Shown here: positions 1 to 8,395 of the stretch, piece by piece | How the letters are laid out: each line of letters begins with the position of its first letter | Numbering within the stretch: the first letter of the stretch is position 1 | Source: Liolophura sinensis | Taxonomy: Eukaryota; Mollusca; Polyplacophora; Chitonida; Chitonidae | NCBI RefSeq assembly: GCF_032854445.1 | Contig: NW_027018565.1 | Coordinates: forward strand, 1-12,180 | Length of the DNA stretch: 12,180 nucleotides | Direction: 5' to 3' | The notes under the pieces: model-generated | Told to the model about the DNA's origin: nothing | The model's input: only the letters and a program-made list of their open reading frames with translations | Databases searched by the model: none | Made by a program: the position numbers and the translations under genes

Positions 1-137
1 GGCCCAGCCTCACACAGCTGGATAAAAACACATCAGCAGATTAATTTACTTGGCTAGAGTAGTAGAGAGGGCCAGTGTGCATTTAATTTACAAACCAAGT
101 CAGGTTCCTCCCATGTGTGCCACCACACACTAGGTAA

Positions 138-1583
138 ATGTGCTTCAAATCATCCTGCAGGTCACAAAACATGAAAAACAGGCATCTCTGCTGGAACACT
201 GTCTGCTGTTTTGGGCATAGACTTGAAGTGGACAAGGTAAATTTTCCTCTTTAAACTTAAAAATAAACCACTGTAGGCATGTAGTTTTCATTGCATGTGT
301 ATATTCATTCCTCTGACAAGTTACATGTGCACTCACACAGTATGTGTGGCGTTGGAACAAAAATGATCAATTTCAAGTTTCTAGCATACATGTGAGTGTG
401 ATCTGTTGGAATATTGCCCTTGTGAAAATGAGTCTCTGCCCCACCAGGTGTCTGTTTTTCCACCAGAACATAGTACGCTGTTCCTGCGACATCTCAAAGG
501 AGTTTTTGTTTTAGTATCTGGCCCAGTGTGGCATCCACCTCCCTGGGCAACTGGGATTTTTTTTATGTTTCCAATGTCCTCACACACAAGTTAGAAATTA
601 GACAGCTACATATGTCTTTCACATCCTAGTTTAATACCTATTGAGCTTTTGTCTTGGTTTCCCTCTTTAGATCTTGTCTCCCAAACATGGCGTCAGTGAA
701 CTTTGCCTGGTTTATGCATATATTGAACTGGGATCTACCTAGGTGAGTGGGGTCTGCTAGCCGTTCAGCTTCCTCAAAGGCCTGACCATTCGGATGCAGT
801 CTTCGACTCCTTTGGCCGACCTAGAATCCCCGTCATTGGTCCGGTACTACACCATGACACATACCCCTCCGGCCCCCCCACCCCCCCAACCGGGGAAACG
901 TCACAGGTTTCTCATATATGTACGGACAGTTTGAATGTCCATTCCTCATGCCCACCCAGCAACACCCAGTGTGGAACCTGATTACGGATGTAATTTCTCA
1001 CTGATTATTTGAGGATTTCTGTGTTGTTACAGGTTAAAAAGTATAGCTTTTCCCCTCTTCTTGGGTCCCTTCAACATGTCTTGGGAGGGTTGCCTTGCTG
1101 ACTGTCTGAATGACCAATGTGCATGTACTGTGTGGCTTTATTTTTGTAAGTGGCAAATTCATATTTCTCCCCTCTACTTATCTCTTGTAGATGCCAGTGT
1201 CACACTTTGGTGTTTGTTATGTGGAAAGTACTAATTTAGTCTGAGGCAACAACACAGGTGGTGGGATTCTTTTGCACTGTGAGTTGAGGTAAGCCAGCCA
1301 ACCAATGGCAGCCATGGGGGAGACGGGAAAGGGGGGTAGTGTGTGTGTGGGGGGGAGTGGGTGATCTTTTAAAGGGTTTTATCATGTGAATCACTATGTA
1401 AAAGGGATACTAGTCTTTTCTTTAGCCCTATCCATGGAAACTCTGCCTATGAGCATTTCTATATCAATTTGGATGCATATGTTTACTTTGATGGTGATCA
1501 AAATGTACTTTTCTGGAATTTTGAAACTCCGCTTTGCTACCCACTTGTATCACTTTAAGTCAAATTTTGCACAAAGTTGCTAA
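138..1583 (+). CDS. Candidate five-exon spliced ORF, unit 1 (182 codons, product unknown)
   Basis: Proposed exons are 138-236, 341-447, 671-742, 1033-1145 and 1426-1583. Boundary motifs are AAG|GTAAAT, CACACAG|TATG, CAG|GTGTCT, CTCTTTAG|ATC, TAG|GTGAGT, TTACAG|GTT, TTT|GTAAGT and TTCTTTAG|CCC. Junction phases agree and no stop interrupts until TAA at 1581-1583, which lies 3 bases before a GTATGT splice donor. The private extra A at 496-498 falls inside an intron, so it breaks the unspliced frame but not this model. The predicted protein is rich in Trp, Cys and Met and has a Cys cluster (CLADCLNDQCAC) in exon 4. A hydrophobic stretch in exon 5 could be a membrane segment. No known family is recognised, and the first ATG has a weak context. 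I chose among alternative sites, so chance or a decayed gene is a real possibility. Confidence 0.25.
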
Positions 1584-2040
1584 AAGGTATGTCCTATATT
1601 TGCTAAGTGAATTGTCAGATAAATTACCTGTCTTTTGATATATATTTTGACACTTTTGGCTTTTAAGTATTTTCTTAACACTGCTGTAAACAAGAAAATC
1701 TACTTGAAAATCCATAATTTTCTAAATGTTTGTCAATGGAAAATGTAAAATACTTTGTCATTGGAATTTTTTCATTTTTCTTGCAGATATAAATACCAGC
1801 TTTTCTAAAACATTTGACCTGGTTAAGATATTTTCAACGGTATGTGCACTACAGAGCTTTGAACTTGGTGCTTGAGGACGGACAAACAGACACATTTCCA
1901 AGATAGGGGTACCCCAAGTTAAATTCCTCCTACTGAAAAGTTTTTGCATGTATCAAGCTGTAACTTTATGTGTGAGGTTTAGAGGTAGTAAGCATTATGT
2001 GGTGCAAAAATGATTGATTTTAAAAAAAGTTGGCTGGTGT

Positions 2041-2043
2041 GAT
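2041..2043. other. Empty insertion site (single GAT) in unit 1
   Basis: Sequence on both sides is identical to the flanks of the insert in units 2 to 5, with one GAT instead of two. This either is the pre-insertion state or reflects a clean loss. Because the two GAT copies are direct repeats, a 3-bp microhomology deletion could also restore it. Confidence 0.85.
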
Positions 2044-2256
2044 CTGTCCACTTGTGCCAAAACATGTAATATGTCACTGTGTGCTCAGATTTGGCAACAG
2101 CCTGATAATATTTGGTGGGTACATCTGCGATGTGGTTTGCATTGACATGGAACTTGATTGAGCAGTTTTAAAGCTTTTTAATTCTATATTTTCCCCACAT
2201 ATCCATTTTGTCTAAAAATCGGCTAAAGCGCTCTGTGGTCAAGGGTAGTACAGGAG

Positions 2257-2262
2257 TATAAA
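2257..2262 (+). promoter_or_regulatory. TATAAA box candidate, unit 1
   Basis: TATAAA in the gene-poor end of the unit, about 185 bp before the next unit boundary and pointing toward the next unit's exon series. It is kept in all units seen, but so is nearly everything else. Confidence 0.25.
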
Positions 2263-2435
2263 CAGACTGGAACAAACACAGACAATGTTTCATTGTTCCT
2301 GGTTTTTAAAATGTCTCTTTTGGGGCTGACATTTGATAAATAATGCAAAATTTGAGTGCTGCGAGTGAAATTGGAGTATGTGGCTGATAGATAGGGTGGT
2401 GTGATTAAGGATGGTCAATAAGGCCTTGCATCACA

Positions 2436-2441
2436 TATAAG
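2436..2441 (+). promoter_or_regulatory. TATAAG box candidate at unit 1/2 boundary
   Basis: TATAAGG in CATCACATATAAGGGCCC, about 165 bp before the first exon-like acceptor and 143 bp before the first ATG of the long candidate frame. A start about 30 bp downstream would put the 5' end near 2466. The same motif recurs at 5333, 8230 and 9672. Confidence 0.27.
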
Positions 2442-2702
2442 GGCCCAGCCTCACACAGCTGGATAAAAACACATCAGCAGATTAATTTACTTGGCTAGAG
2501 TAGTAGAGAGGGCCAGTGTGCATTTAATTTACAAACCAAGTCAGGTTCCTCCCATGTGTGCCACCACACACTAGGTAAATGTGCTTCAAATCATCCTGCA
2601 GGTCACAAAACATGAAAAACAGGCATCTCTGCTGAAACACTGTCTGCTGTTTTGGGCATAGACTTGAAGTGGACAAGGTAAATTTTCCTCTTTAAACTTA
2701 AA

Positions 2703-2708
2703 AATAAA
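2703..2708 (+). terminator. AATAAA polyadenylation-signal candidate in first intron (unit 2; also 262-267, 5600-5605, 9939-9944)
   Basis: AATAAA, 26 bases after the first donor, is followed within 30-40 bases by T/GT-rich sequence (GTAGTTTTCATTGCATGTGT). It could end a short unspliced transcript from the boundary TATA-like box. It is deleted from unit 4. Confidence 0.25.
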
Positions 2709-3126
2709 CCACTGTAGGCATGTAGTTTTCATTGCATGTGTATATTCATTCCTCTGACAAGTTACATGTGCACTCACACAGTATGTGTGGCGTTGGAACA
2801 AAAATGATCAATTTCAAGTTTCTAGCATACATGTGAGTGTGATCTGTTGGAATATTGCCCTTGTGAAAATGAGTCTCTGCCCCACCAGGTGTCTGTTTTT
2901 CCACCAGAACATAGTACGCTGTTCCTGCGACATCTCAAGGAGTTTTTGTTTTAGTATCTGGCCCAGTGTGGCATCCACCTCCCTGGGCAACTGGGATTTT
3001 TTTTATGTTTCCAATGTCCTCACACACAAGTTAGAAATTAGACAGCTACATATGTCTTTCACATCCTAGTTTAATACCTATTGAGCTTTTGTCTTGGTTT
3101 CCCTCTTTAGATCTTGTCTCCCAAAC

Positions 3127-4023
3127 ATGGCGTCAGTGAACTTTGCCTGGTTTATGCATATATTGAACTGGGATCTACCTAGGTGAGTGGGGTCTGCTAG
3201 CCGTTCAGCTTCCTCAAAGGCCTGACCATTCGGATGCAGTCTTCGACTCCTTTGGCCGACCTAGAATCCCCGTCATTGGTCCGGTACTACACCATGACAC
3301 ATACCCCTCCGGCCCCCCCACCCCCCCAACCGGGAAAACGTCACAGGTTTCTCATATATGTACGGACAGTTTGAATGTCCATTCCTCATGCCCACCCAGC
3401 AACACCCAGTGTGGAACCTGATTACGGATGTAATTTCTCACTGATTATTTGAGGATTTCTGTGTTGTTACAGGTTAAAAAGTATAGCTTTTCCCCTCTTC
3501 TTGGGTCCCTTCAACATGTCTTGGGAGGGTTGCCTTGCTGACTGTCTGAATGACCAATGTGCATGTACTGTGTGGCTTTATTTTTGTAAGTGGCAAATTC
3601 ATATTTCTCCCCTCTACTTATCTCTTGTAGATGCCAGTGTCACACTTTGGTGTTTGTTATGTGGAAAGTACTAATTTAGTCTGAGGCAACAACACAGGTG
3701 GTGGGATTCTTTTGCACTGTGAGTTGAGGTAAGCCAGCCAACCAATGGCAGCCATGGGGGAGACGGGAAAGGGGGGTAGTGTGTGTGTGGGGGGGAGTGG
3801 GTGATCTTTTAAAGGGTTTTATCATGTGAATCACTATGTAAAAGGGATACTAGTCTTTTCTTTAGCCCTATCCATGGAAACTCTGCCTATGAGCATTTCT
3901 ATATCAATTTGGATGCATATGTTTACTTTGATGGTGATCAAAATGTACTTTTCTGGAATTTTGAAACTCCGCTTTGCTACCCACCTGTATCACTTTAAGT
4001 CAAATTTTGCACAAAGTTGCTAA
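3127..4023 (+). CDS. Candidate spliced ORF, unit 2 (108 codons from exon 3, product unknown)
   Basis: Same exon series as unit 1, but the first exon carries TGA at 2633-2635, so the longer frame is closed. The remaining start is the ATG at 3127-3129 in good context (A at -3, G at +4). The exons are then 3127-3182, 3473-3585 and 3866-4023, giving 108 residues beginning MASVNFAWFMHILNWDLPR. Introns are 290 and 280 bases. The Cys cluster and the hydrophobic C-terminal part are kept. The upstream part (2782-2888, ending phase 2 into 3111) is open in the same frame but has no strong start. The exon-like segment 3631-3728 must be skipped, because it brings a stop in every frame. Confidence 0.22.
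3304..3331 (+). other. C-rich tract with two C7 runs (unit 2; also 864-891, 6201-6228, 10540-10567)
   Basis: CCCC, then two C7 runs separated by one A (3313-3319 and 3321-3327). The complementary strand is a G-rich tract that could form a quadruplex, and the C strand an i-motif. It lies in the presumed intron between exons 3 and 4 and is absent from unit 4. Confidence 0.5.
3631..3728 (+). other. Exon-like segment with stops in all frames (unit 2; also 1191-1288, 6528-6625, 10867-10964)
   Basis: It is preceded by a pyrimidine-rich acceptor (CTCTTGTAG) and followed by a strong donor, GAG|GTAAGC. All three frames contain a stop (TAA or TAG or TGA within 3672-3684). The gap from the upstream donor at 3586 is only 45 bases, too short for ordinary vertebrate introns, so it could be an alternative or poison exon used with skipping of the previous one, or a chance match. 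Confidence 0.3.
3756..3801 (+). other. G-rich tract with GT run, possible quadruplex (unit 2; also 1316-1361, 6653-6698, 10992-11037)
   Basis: Five G runs (5, 3, 6, 7 and 3 bases) at 3756-3801, with a short GT repeat before the G7 run. It sits just after the GTAAGC donor of the 3631-3728 segment. One loop is about 12 bases, so a classical short-loop quadruplex is not assured. It is absent from unit 4. Confidence 0.45.
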
Positions 4024-4226
4024 AAGGTATGTCCTATATTTGCTAAGTGAATTGTCAGATAAATTACCTGTCTTTTGATATATATTTTGACACTTTTGGC
4101 TTTTAAGTATTTTCTTAACACTGCTGTAAACAAGAAAATCTACTTGAAAATCCATAATTTTGTAAATGTTTGTCAATGGAAAATGTAAAATACTTTGTCA
4201 TTGGAATTTTTTCATTTTTCTTGCAG

Positions 4227-4278
4227 ATATACATACCAGCTTTCCAAAACATTTGACCTGGTTAAGATATTTTCAACG
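4227..4278 (+). other. Last exon-like segment (unit 2; also 1787-1839, 7124-7175, 8566-8617, 11463-11514)
   Basis: A T-rich acceptor (TTTTTCTTGCAG) is followed by a 52-base segment and the donor ACG|GTATGT. It is one of two exon-like segments kept in every unit, including unit 4. In the coding model it would be 3' untranslated. Unit 1 has a 1-bp insertion here, and unit 4 changes the end to AGG|GTATGT, keeping a donor. Two of its frames are open in unit 2. Confidence 0.35.
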
Positions 4279-4482
4279 GTATGTGCACTACAGAGCTTTG
4301 AACTTGGTGCTTGAGGACGGACAAACAGACACATTTCCAAGATAGGGGTACCCCAAGTTAAATTCCTCCTACTGAAAAGTTTTTGCATGTATCAAGCTGT
4401 AACTTTATGTGTGAGGTTTAGAGGTAGTAAGCATTATGTGGTGCAAAAATGATTGATTTTAAAAAAAGCTGGCTGGTGTGAT

Positions 4483-4937
4483 AGGACACAGACCCCCATT
4501 ACAACTTGCGTTTTTCAGTAGGGACGATTGTAGTTCTGTGTATTTTAGGGTGTAAAGTCTTTTTTTGCTGCCAGCCTGCCGTTTTTAGTGTACAAGTGCA
4601 TGCTTGGTATGAAAATGATGGAAATTGTCTAAGCTTTGCGCAGGTATGAGTTTTAATGGTGAAAGTTTGAAATTCTGGGCGAGAGGACACAAGGAGACAG
4701 GTGGTGACGAGGCTGCGAGTGACGTCCCCTTGGCGTTGCTAAGCACCCCTCCCAGCTGCCGGCATGTAAAGGTCCAGATTTTTCCAGTCAACCTATGTCA
4801 AGATTTTTACAGCTTCTTTCTCTCAGGCTGGGCCAGGTATGCACCAAAGCTTATTGGCCTCGGAATGTTTGGGACTGAGCTACAGCGCTAAACGTTAACA
4901 TTGTCGCTTATGGAAAACTAATGGGGGTCTGTGGCCT
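4483..4937. mobile_element. MITE-like DNA transposon insert, unit 2 copy
   Basis: A 455-bp block absent from unit 1 at the same position. The left end (4483-4501) reads AGGACACAGACCCCCATTA. The right end (4919-4937) is its inverted complement with one mismatch. The flanking triplet GAT occurs at 4480-4482 and 4938-4940 and only once in the empty unit, as expected for a 3-bp target duplication. Because T precedes GAT on both sides, a 4-bp TGAT duplication with ends shifted by one base is also possible. There is no plausible transposase: the longest frame inside (88 codons, 4625-4891) shows no recognisable motif. The short length and terminal repeats fit a non-autonomous element. A 3-bp duplication occurs in PIF/Harbinger and some CACTA-type elements, but GAT is not their usual target and the ends are not diagnostic, so I leave the superfamily open. 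Confidence 0.78.
4720..4726 (+). promoter_or_regulatory. CRE-like TGACGTC inside the insert (unit 2; also 7617, 9059, 11956)
   Basis: Seven of eight bases of the palindromic CREB/ATF site TGACGTCA. An inverted CCAAT (ATTGG, 4853-4857 in unit 2) lies 127 bp downstream in the same insert. A promoter- or enhancer-like role for the insert is only a guess. Confidence 0.2.
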
Positions 4938-5153
4938 GATCTGTCCACTTGTGCCAAAACATGTAATATGTCACTGTGTGCTCAGATTTCGCAACAGTCT
5001 GATAATATTTGGTGGGTACATCTGCGATGTGGTTTGCATTGACATGGAACTTGATTGAGCAGTTTTAAAGCTTTTTAATTCTATATTTTCCCCACATATC
5101 CATTTTGTCTAAAAATCGGCTAAAACGCTCTGTGGTCAAGGGTAGTACAGGAG

Positions 5154-5159
5154 TATAAA
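5154..5159 (+). promoter_or_regulatory. TATAAA box candidate, unit 2
   Basis: TATAAA within GGAGTATAAACAGAC, 180 bp before unit 3. Nothing else here (no clear initiator or GC box) confirms a promoter. Confidence 0.25.
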
Positions 5160-5332
5160 CAGACTGGAACAAACACAGACAATGTTTCATTGTTCCTGGT
5201 TTTTAAAATGTCTCTTTTGGGGCTGACATTTGATAAATAATGCAAAATTTGAGTGCTGCGAATGAAATTGGAGTATGTGGCTGATAGATAGGGTGGTGTG
5301 ATTAAGGATGGTCAATAAGGCCTTGCATCACA

Positions 5333-5338
5333 TATAAG
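5333..5338 (+). promoter_or_regulatory. TATAAG box candidate at unit 2/3 boundary
   Basis: Copy of the boundary TATA-like motif preceding the unit 3 exon series. Confidence 0.27.
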
Positions 5339-5475
5339 GGCCCAGCCTCACACAGCTGGATAAAAACACATCAGCAGATTAATTTACTTGGCTAGAGTAG
5401 TAGAGAGGGCCAGTGTGCATTTAATTTACAAACCAAGTCAGGTTCCTCCCATGTGTGCCACCACACACTAGGTAA

Positions 5476-6920
5476 ATGTGCTTCAAATCATCCTGCAGGT
5501 CACAAAACATGAAAAACAGGCATCTCTGCTGGAAAACTGTCTGCTGTTTTGGGCATAGACTTGAAGTGGACAAGGTAAATTTTCCTCTTTAAACTTAAAA
5601 ATAAACCACTGTAGGCATGTAGTTTTCATTGCATGTGTATATTCATTCCTCTGACAAGTTACATGTGCACTCACACAGTATGTGTGGCGTTGGAACAAAA
5701 ATGATCAATTTCAAGTTTCTAGCATACATGTGAGTGTGATCTGTTGGAATATTGCCCTTGTGAAAATGAGTCTCTGCCCCACCAGGTGTCTGTTTTTCCA
5801 CCAGAACATAGTACGCTGTTCCTGCGACATCTCAAGGAGTTTTTGTTTTAGTATCTGGCCCAGTGTGGCATCCACCTCCCTGGGCAACTGGGATTTTTTT
5901 TATGTTTCCAATGTCCTCACACACAAGTTAGAAATTAGACAGCTACATATGTCTTTCACATCCTAGTTTAATACCTATTGAGCTTTTGTCTTGGTTTCCC
6001 TCTTTAGATCTTGTCTCCCAAACATGGCGTCAGTGAACTTTGCCTGGTTTATGCATATATTGAACTGGGATCTACCTAGGTGAGTGGGGTCTGCTAGCCG
6101 TTCAGCTTCCTCAAAGGCCTGACCATTCGGATGCAGTCTTCCACTCCCTTGGCCGACCTAGAATCCCCGTCATTGGTCCGGTACTACACCATGACACATA
6201 CCCCTCCGGCCCCCCCACCCCCCCAACCGGGGAAACGTCACAGGTTTCTCATATATGTACAGACAGTTTGAATGTCCATTCCTCATGCCCACCCAGCAAC
6301 ACCCAGTGTGGAACCTGATTACGGATGTAATTTCTCACTGATTATTTGAGGATTTCTGTGTTGTTACAGGTTAAAAAGTATAGCTTTTCCCCTCTTCTTG
6401 GGTCCCTTCAACATGTCTTGGGAGGGTTGCCTTGCTGACTGTCTGAATGACCAATGTGCATGTACTGTGTGGCTTTATTTTTGTAAGTGGCAAATTCATA
6501 TTTCTCCCCTCTACTTATCTCTTGTAGATGCCAGTGTCACACTTTGGTGTTTGTTATGTGGAAAGTACTAATTTAGTCTGAGGCAACAACACAGGTGGTG
6601 GGATTCTTTTGCACTGTGAGTTGAGGTAAGCCAGCCAACCAATGGCAGCCATGGGGGAGACGGGAAAGGGGGGTAGTGTGTGTGTGGGGGGGAGTGGGTG
6701 ATCTTTTAAAGGGTTTTATCATGTGAATCACTATGTAAAAGGGATACTAGTCTTTTCTTTAGCCCTATCCATGGAAACTCTGCCTATGAGCATTTCTATA
6801 TCAATTTGGATGCATATGTTTACTTTGATGGTGATCAAAATGTACTTTTCTGGAATTTTGAAACTCCGCTTTGCTACCCACCTGTATCACTTTAAGTCAA
6901 ATTTTGCACAAAGTTGCTAA
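5476..6920 (+). CDS. Candidate five-exon spliced ORF, unit 3 (182 codons, product unknown)
   Basis: Proposed exons are 5476-5574, 5679-5785, 6008-6079, 6370-6482 and 6763-6920, with the same splice motifs and phases as unit 1. The TGG that is TGA in units 2 and 4 is intact here, and the next codon is AAA (Lys) instead of AAC (Asn). Exons 2 to 4 appear identical to the other units, while the intron between exons 3 and 4 has three substitutions. That fits a constrained ORF, but the numbers are too small to prove it. Confidence 0.25.
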
Positions 6921-7379
6921 AAGGTATGTCCTATATTTGCTAAGTGAATTGTCAGATAAATTACCTGTCTTTTGATATATATTTTGACACTTTTGGCTTT
7001 TAAGTATTTTCTTAACACTGCTGTAAACAAGAAAATCTACTTGAAAATCCATAATTTTCTAAATGTTTGTCAATGGAAAATGTAAAATACTTTGTCATTG
7101 GAATTTTTTCATTTTTCTTGCAGATATACATACCAGCTTTCCAAAACATTTGACCTGGTTAAGATATTTTCAACGGTATGTGCACTACAGAGCTTTGAAC
7201 TTGGTGCTTGAGGACGGACAAACAGACACATTTCCAAGATAGGGGTACCCCAAGTTAAATTCCTCCTACTGAAAAGTTTTTGCATGTATCAAGCTGTAAC
7301 TTTATGTGTGAGGTTTAGAGGTAGTAAGCATTATGTGGTGCAAAAATGATTGATTTTAAAAAAAGTTGGCTGGTGTGAT

Positions 7380-7834
7380 AGGACACAGACCCCCATTACA
7401 ACTTGCGTTTTTCAGTAGGGACGATTGTAGTTCTGTGTATTTTAGGGTGTAAAGTCTTTTTTTGCTGCCAGCCTGCCGTTTTTAGTGTACAAGTGCATGC
7501 TTGGTATGAAAATGATGGAAATTGTCTAAGCTTTGCGCAGGTATGAGTTTTAATGGTGAAAGTTTGAAATTCTGGGCGAGAGGACACAAGGAGACAGGTG
7601 GTGACGAGGCTGCGAGTGACGTCCCCTTGGCGTTGCTAGGCACCCCTCCCAGCTGCCGGCATGTAAAGGTCCAGATTTTTCCAGTCAACCTATGTCAAGA
7701 TTTTTACAGCTTCTTTCTCTCAGGCTGGGCCAGGTATGCACCAAAGCTTATTGGCCTCGGAATGTTTGGGACTGAGCTACAGCGCTAAACGTTAACATTG
7801 TCGCTTATGGAAAACTAATGGGGGTCTGTGGCCT
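7380..7834. mobile_element. MITE-like DNA transposon insert, unit 3 copy
   Basis: Same insert at the same unit position. Inverted ends lie at 7380-7398 and 7816-7834, and GAT flanks at 7377-7379 and 7835-7837. It appears to match the unit 5 copy throughout. It differs from unit 2 at the GCTAGG/GCTAAG site. The shared position shows that it spread by amplification of the host unit, not by separate insertions. Confidence 0.78.
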
Positions 7835-8050
7835 GATCTGTCCACTTGTGCCAAAACATGTAATATGTCACTGTGTGCTCAGATTTGGCAACAGCCTGAT
7901 AATATTTGGTGGGTACATCTGCGATGTGGTTTGCATTGACATGGAACTTGATTGAGCAGTTTTAAAGCTTTTTAATTCTATATTTTCCCCACATATCCAT
8001 TTTGTCTAAAAATCGGCTAAAACGCTCTGTGGTCAAGGGTAGTACAGGAG

Positions 8051-8056
8051 TATAAA
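8051..8056 (+). promoter_or_regulatory. TATAAA box candidate, unit 3
   Basis: Same TATAAA motif upstream of unit 4, the deleted unit. Confidence 0.25.
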
Positions 8057-8229
8057 CAGACTGGAACAAACACAGACAATGTTTCATTGTTCCTGGTTTT
8101 TAAAATGTCTCTTTTGGGGCTGACATTTGATAAATAATGCAAAATTTGAGTGCTGCCAGTGAAATTGGAGTATGTGGCTGATAGATAGGGTGGTGTGATT
8201 AAGGATGGTCAATAAGGCCTTGCATCACA

Positions 8230-8235
8230 TATAAG
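8230..8235 (+). promoter_or_regulatory. TATAAG box candidate at unit 3/4 boundary
   Basis: Copy of the boundary TATA-like motif preceding the deleted unit 4. Confidence 0.25.
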
Positions 8236-8395
8236 GGCCCAGCCTCACACAGCTGGATAAAAACACATCAGCAGATTAATTTACTTGGCTAGAGTAGTAG
8301 AGAGGGCCAGTGTGCATTTAATTTACAAACCAAGTCAGGTTCCTCCCATGTGTGCCACCACACACTAGGTAAATGTGCTTCAAATCATCCTGCAG

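Larger units (their letters stand above)
1..2441 (+). repeat. Tandem repeat unit 1 (insert-free type, 2441 bp)
   Basis: First unit of the array, matching units 2, 3 and 5 almost base for base along its length. It alone lacks the 455-bp inverted-repeat insert: it reads straight through a single GAT at 2041-2043. It carries two private 1-bp insertions: an extra A in the A run at 496-498, and an extra base near 1802-1806 in the last exon-like segment. A private T in place of C lies near 1545. Content in order: promoter-proximal stretch (1-137), exon-like segments (161-1839), then about 600 bp (1840-2441) with no gene that I can support, holding the empty insertion site and two TATA-like boxes at 2257 and 2436. 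It is probably the ancestral, pre-insertion form. Confidence 0.96.
2442..5338 (+). repeat. Tandem repeat unit 2 (full length with insert, 2897 bp)
   Basis: Complete unit, used here as the reference for exon-like coordinates. It has the same length as unit 3 and differs from it by a handful of substitutions. Relative to unit 1 it gains the 455-bp insert plus the 3-bp target duplication and lacks the two 1-bp insertions, which accounts exactly for 2897 versus 2441. Private changes include GCTAAG instead of GCTAGG inside the insert near 4740 and two substitutions at about 4990 and 4999. A TGG-to-TGA change at 2633-2635 is shared only with unit 4. The stretch after the last exon-like segment (4279-5338) holds the insert and two TATA-like boxes, with no gene I can support. 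Confidence 0.97.
5339..8235 (+). repeat. Tandem repeat unit 3 (full length with insert, 2897 bp)
   Basis: Complete unit, collinear with unit 2 at a constant offset of 2897 bases and with no length differences. Private substitutions include two close changes near 6141-6148, one at about 6261 in a small inverted repeat, and a C-for-G change near 8157. All exon-like segments, the insert, both TATA-like boxes and the AATAAA are present. The 7176-8235 stretch downstream of the last exon-like segment holds only the insert and the candidate promoter elements. Confidence 0.97.

Noticed and set aside
2571-2601. Donor-like AG|GTAAAT just before the first acceptor (CACACTAG|GTAAATG to CTGCAG)
   Set aside because: The implied intron would be under 30 bases, too short to be spliced. 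The first exon is more simply continuous.
2586-2801. Minus-strand 71-codon frame repeated in units 1, 2, 3 and 5, and other minus-strand frames of 63-68 codons
   Set aside because: They recur only because the units are near-identical. They show no motif or start context, and they overlap better-supported + strand splice-bounded segments.
2785-3069. Unspliced 94-codon + strand frame in units 2, 3 and 5
   Set aside because: It is broken in unit 1 by a 1-bp insertion, crosses a GTGAGT donor and good acceptors, and has no recognisable domain. I read its first third as an exon and the rest as intron.
3364-3380. Small inverted repeat GGACA-7 bases-TGTCC
   Set aside because: Five base pairs in an A/T-rich context are expected by chance. 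One arm is mutated in unit 3, and no site class is clearly matched.
4632-4643. AGCTTTGCGCAG resembles the 5' end of U4 snRNA
   Set aside because: The match ends after 12 bases, and none of the following U4 stem sequence is present.
4625-4891. 88-codon frame inside the 455-bp insert as a transposase fragment
   Set aside because: It is too short and has no catalytic or DNA-binding motif. An opposing 68-codon frame in the same place shows that the region is merely stop-poor.
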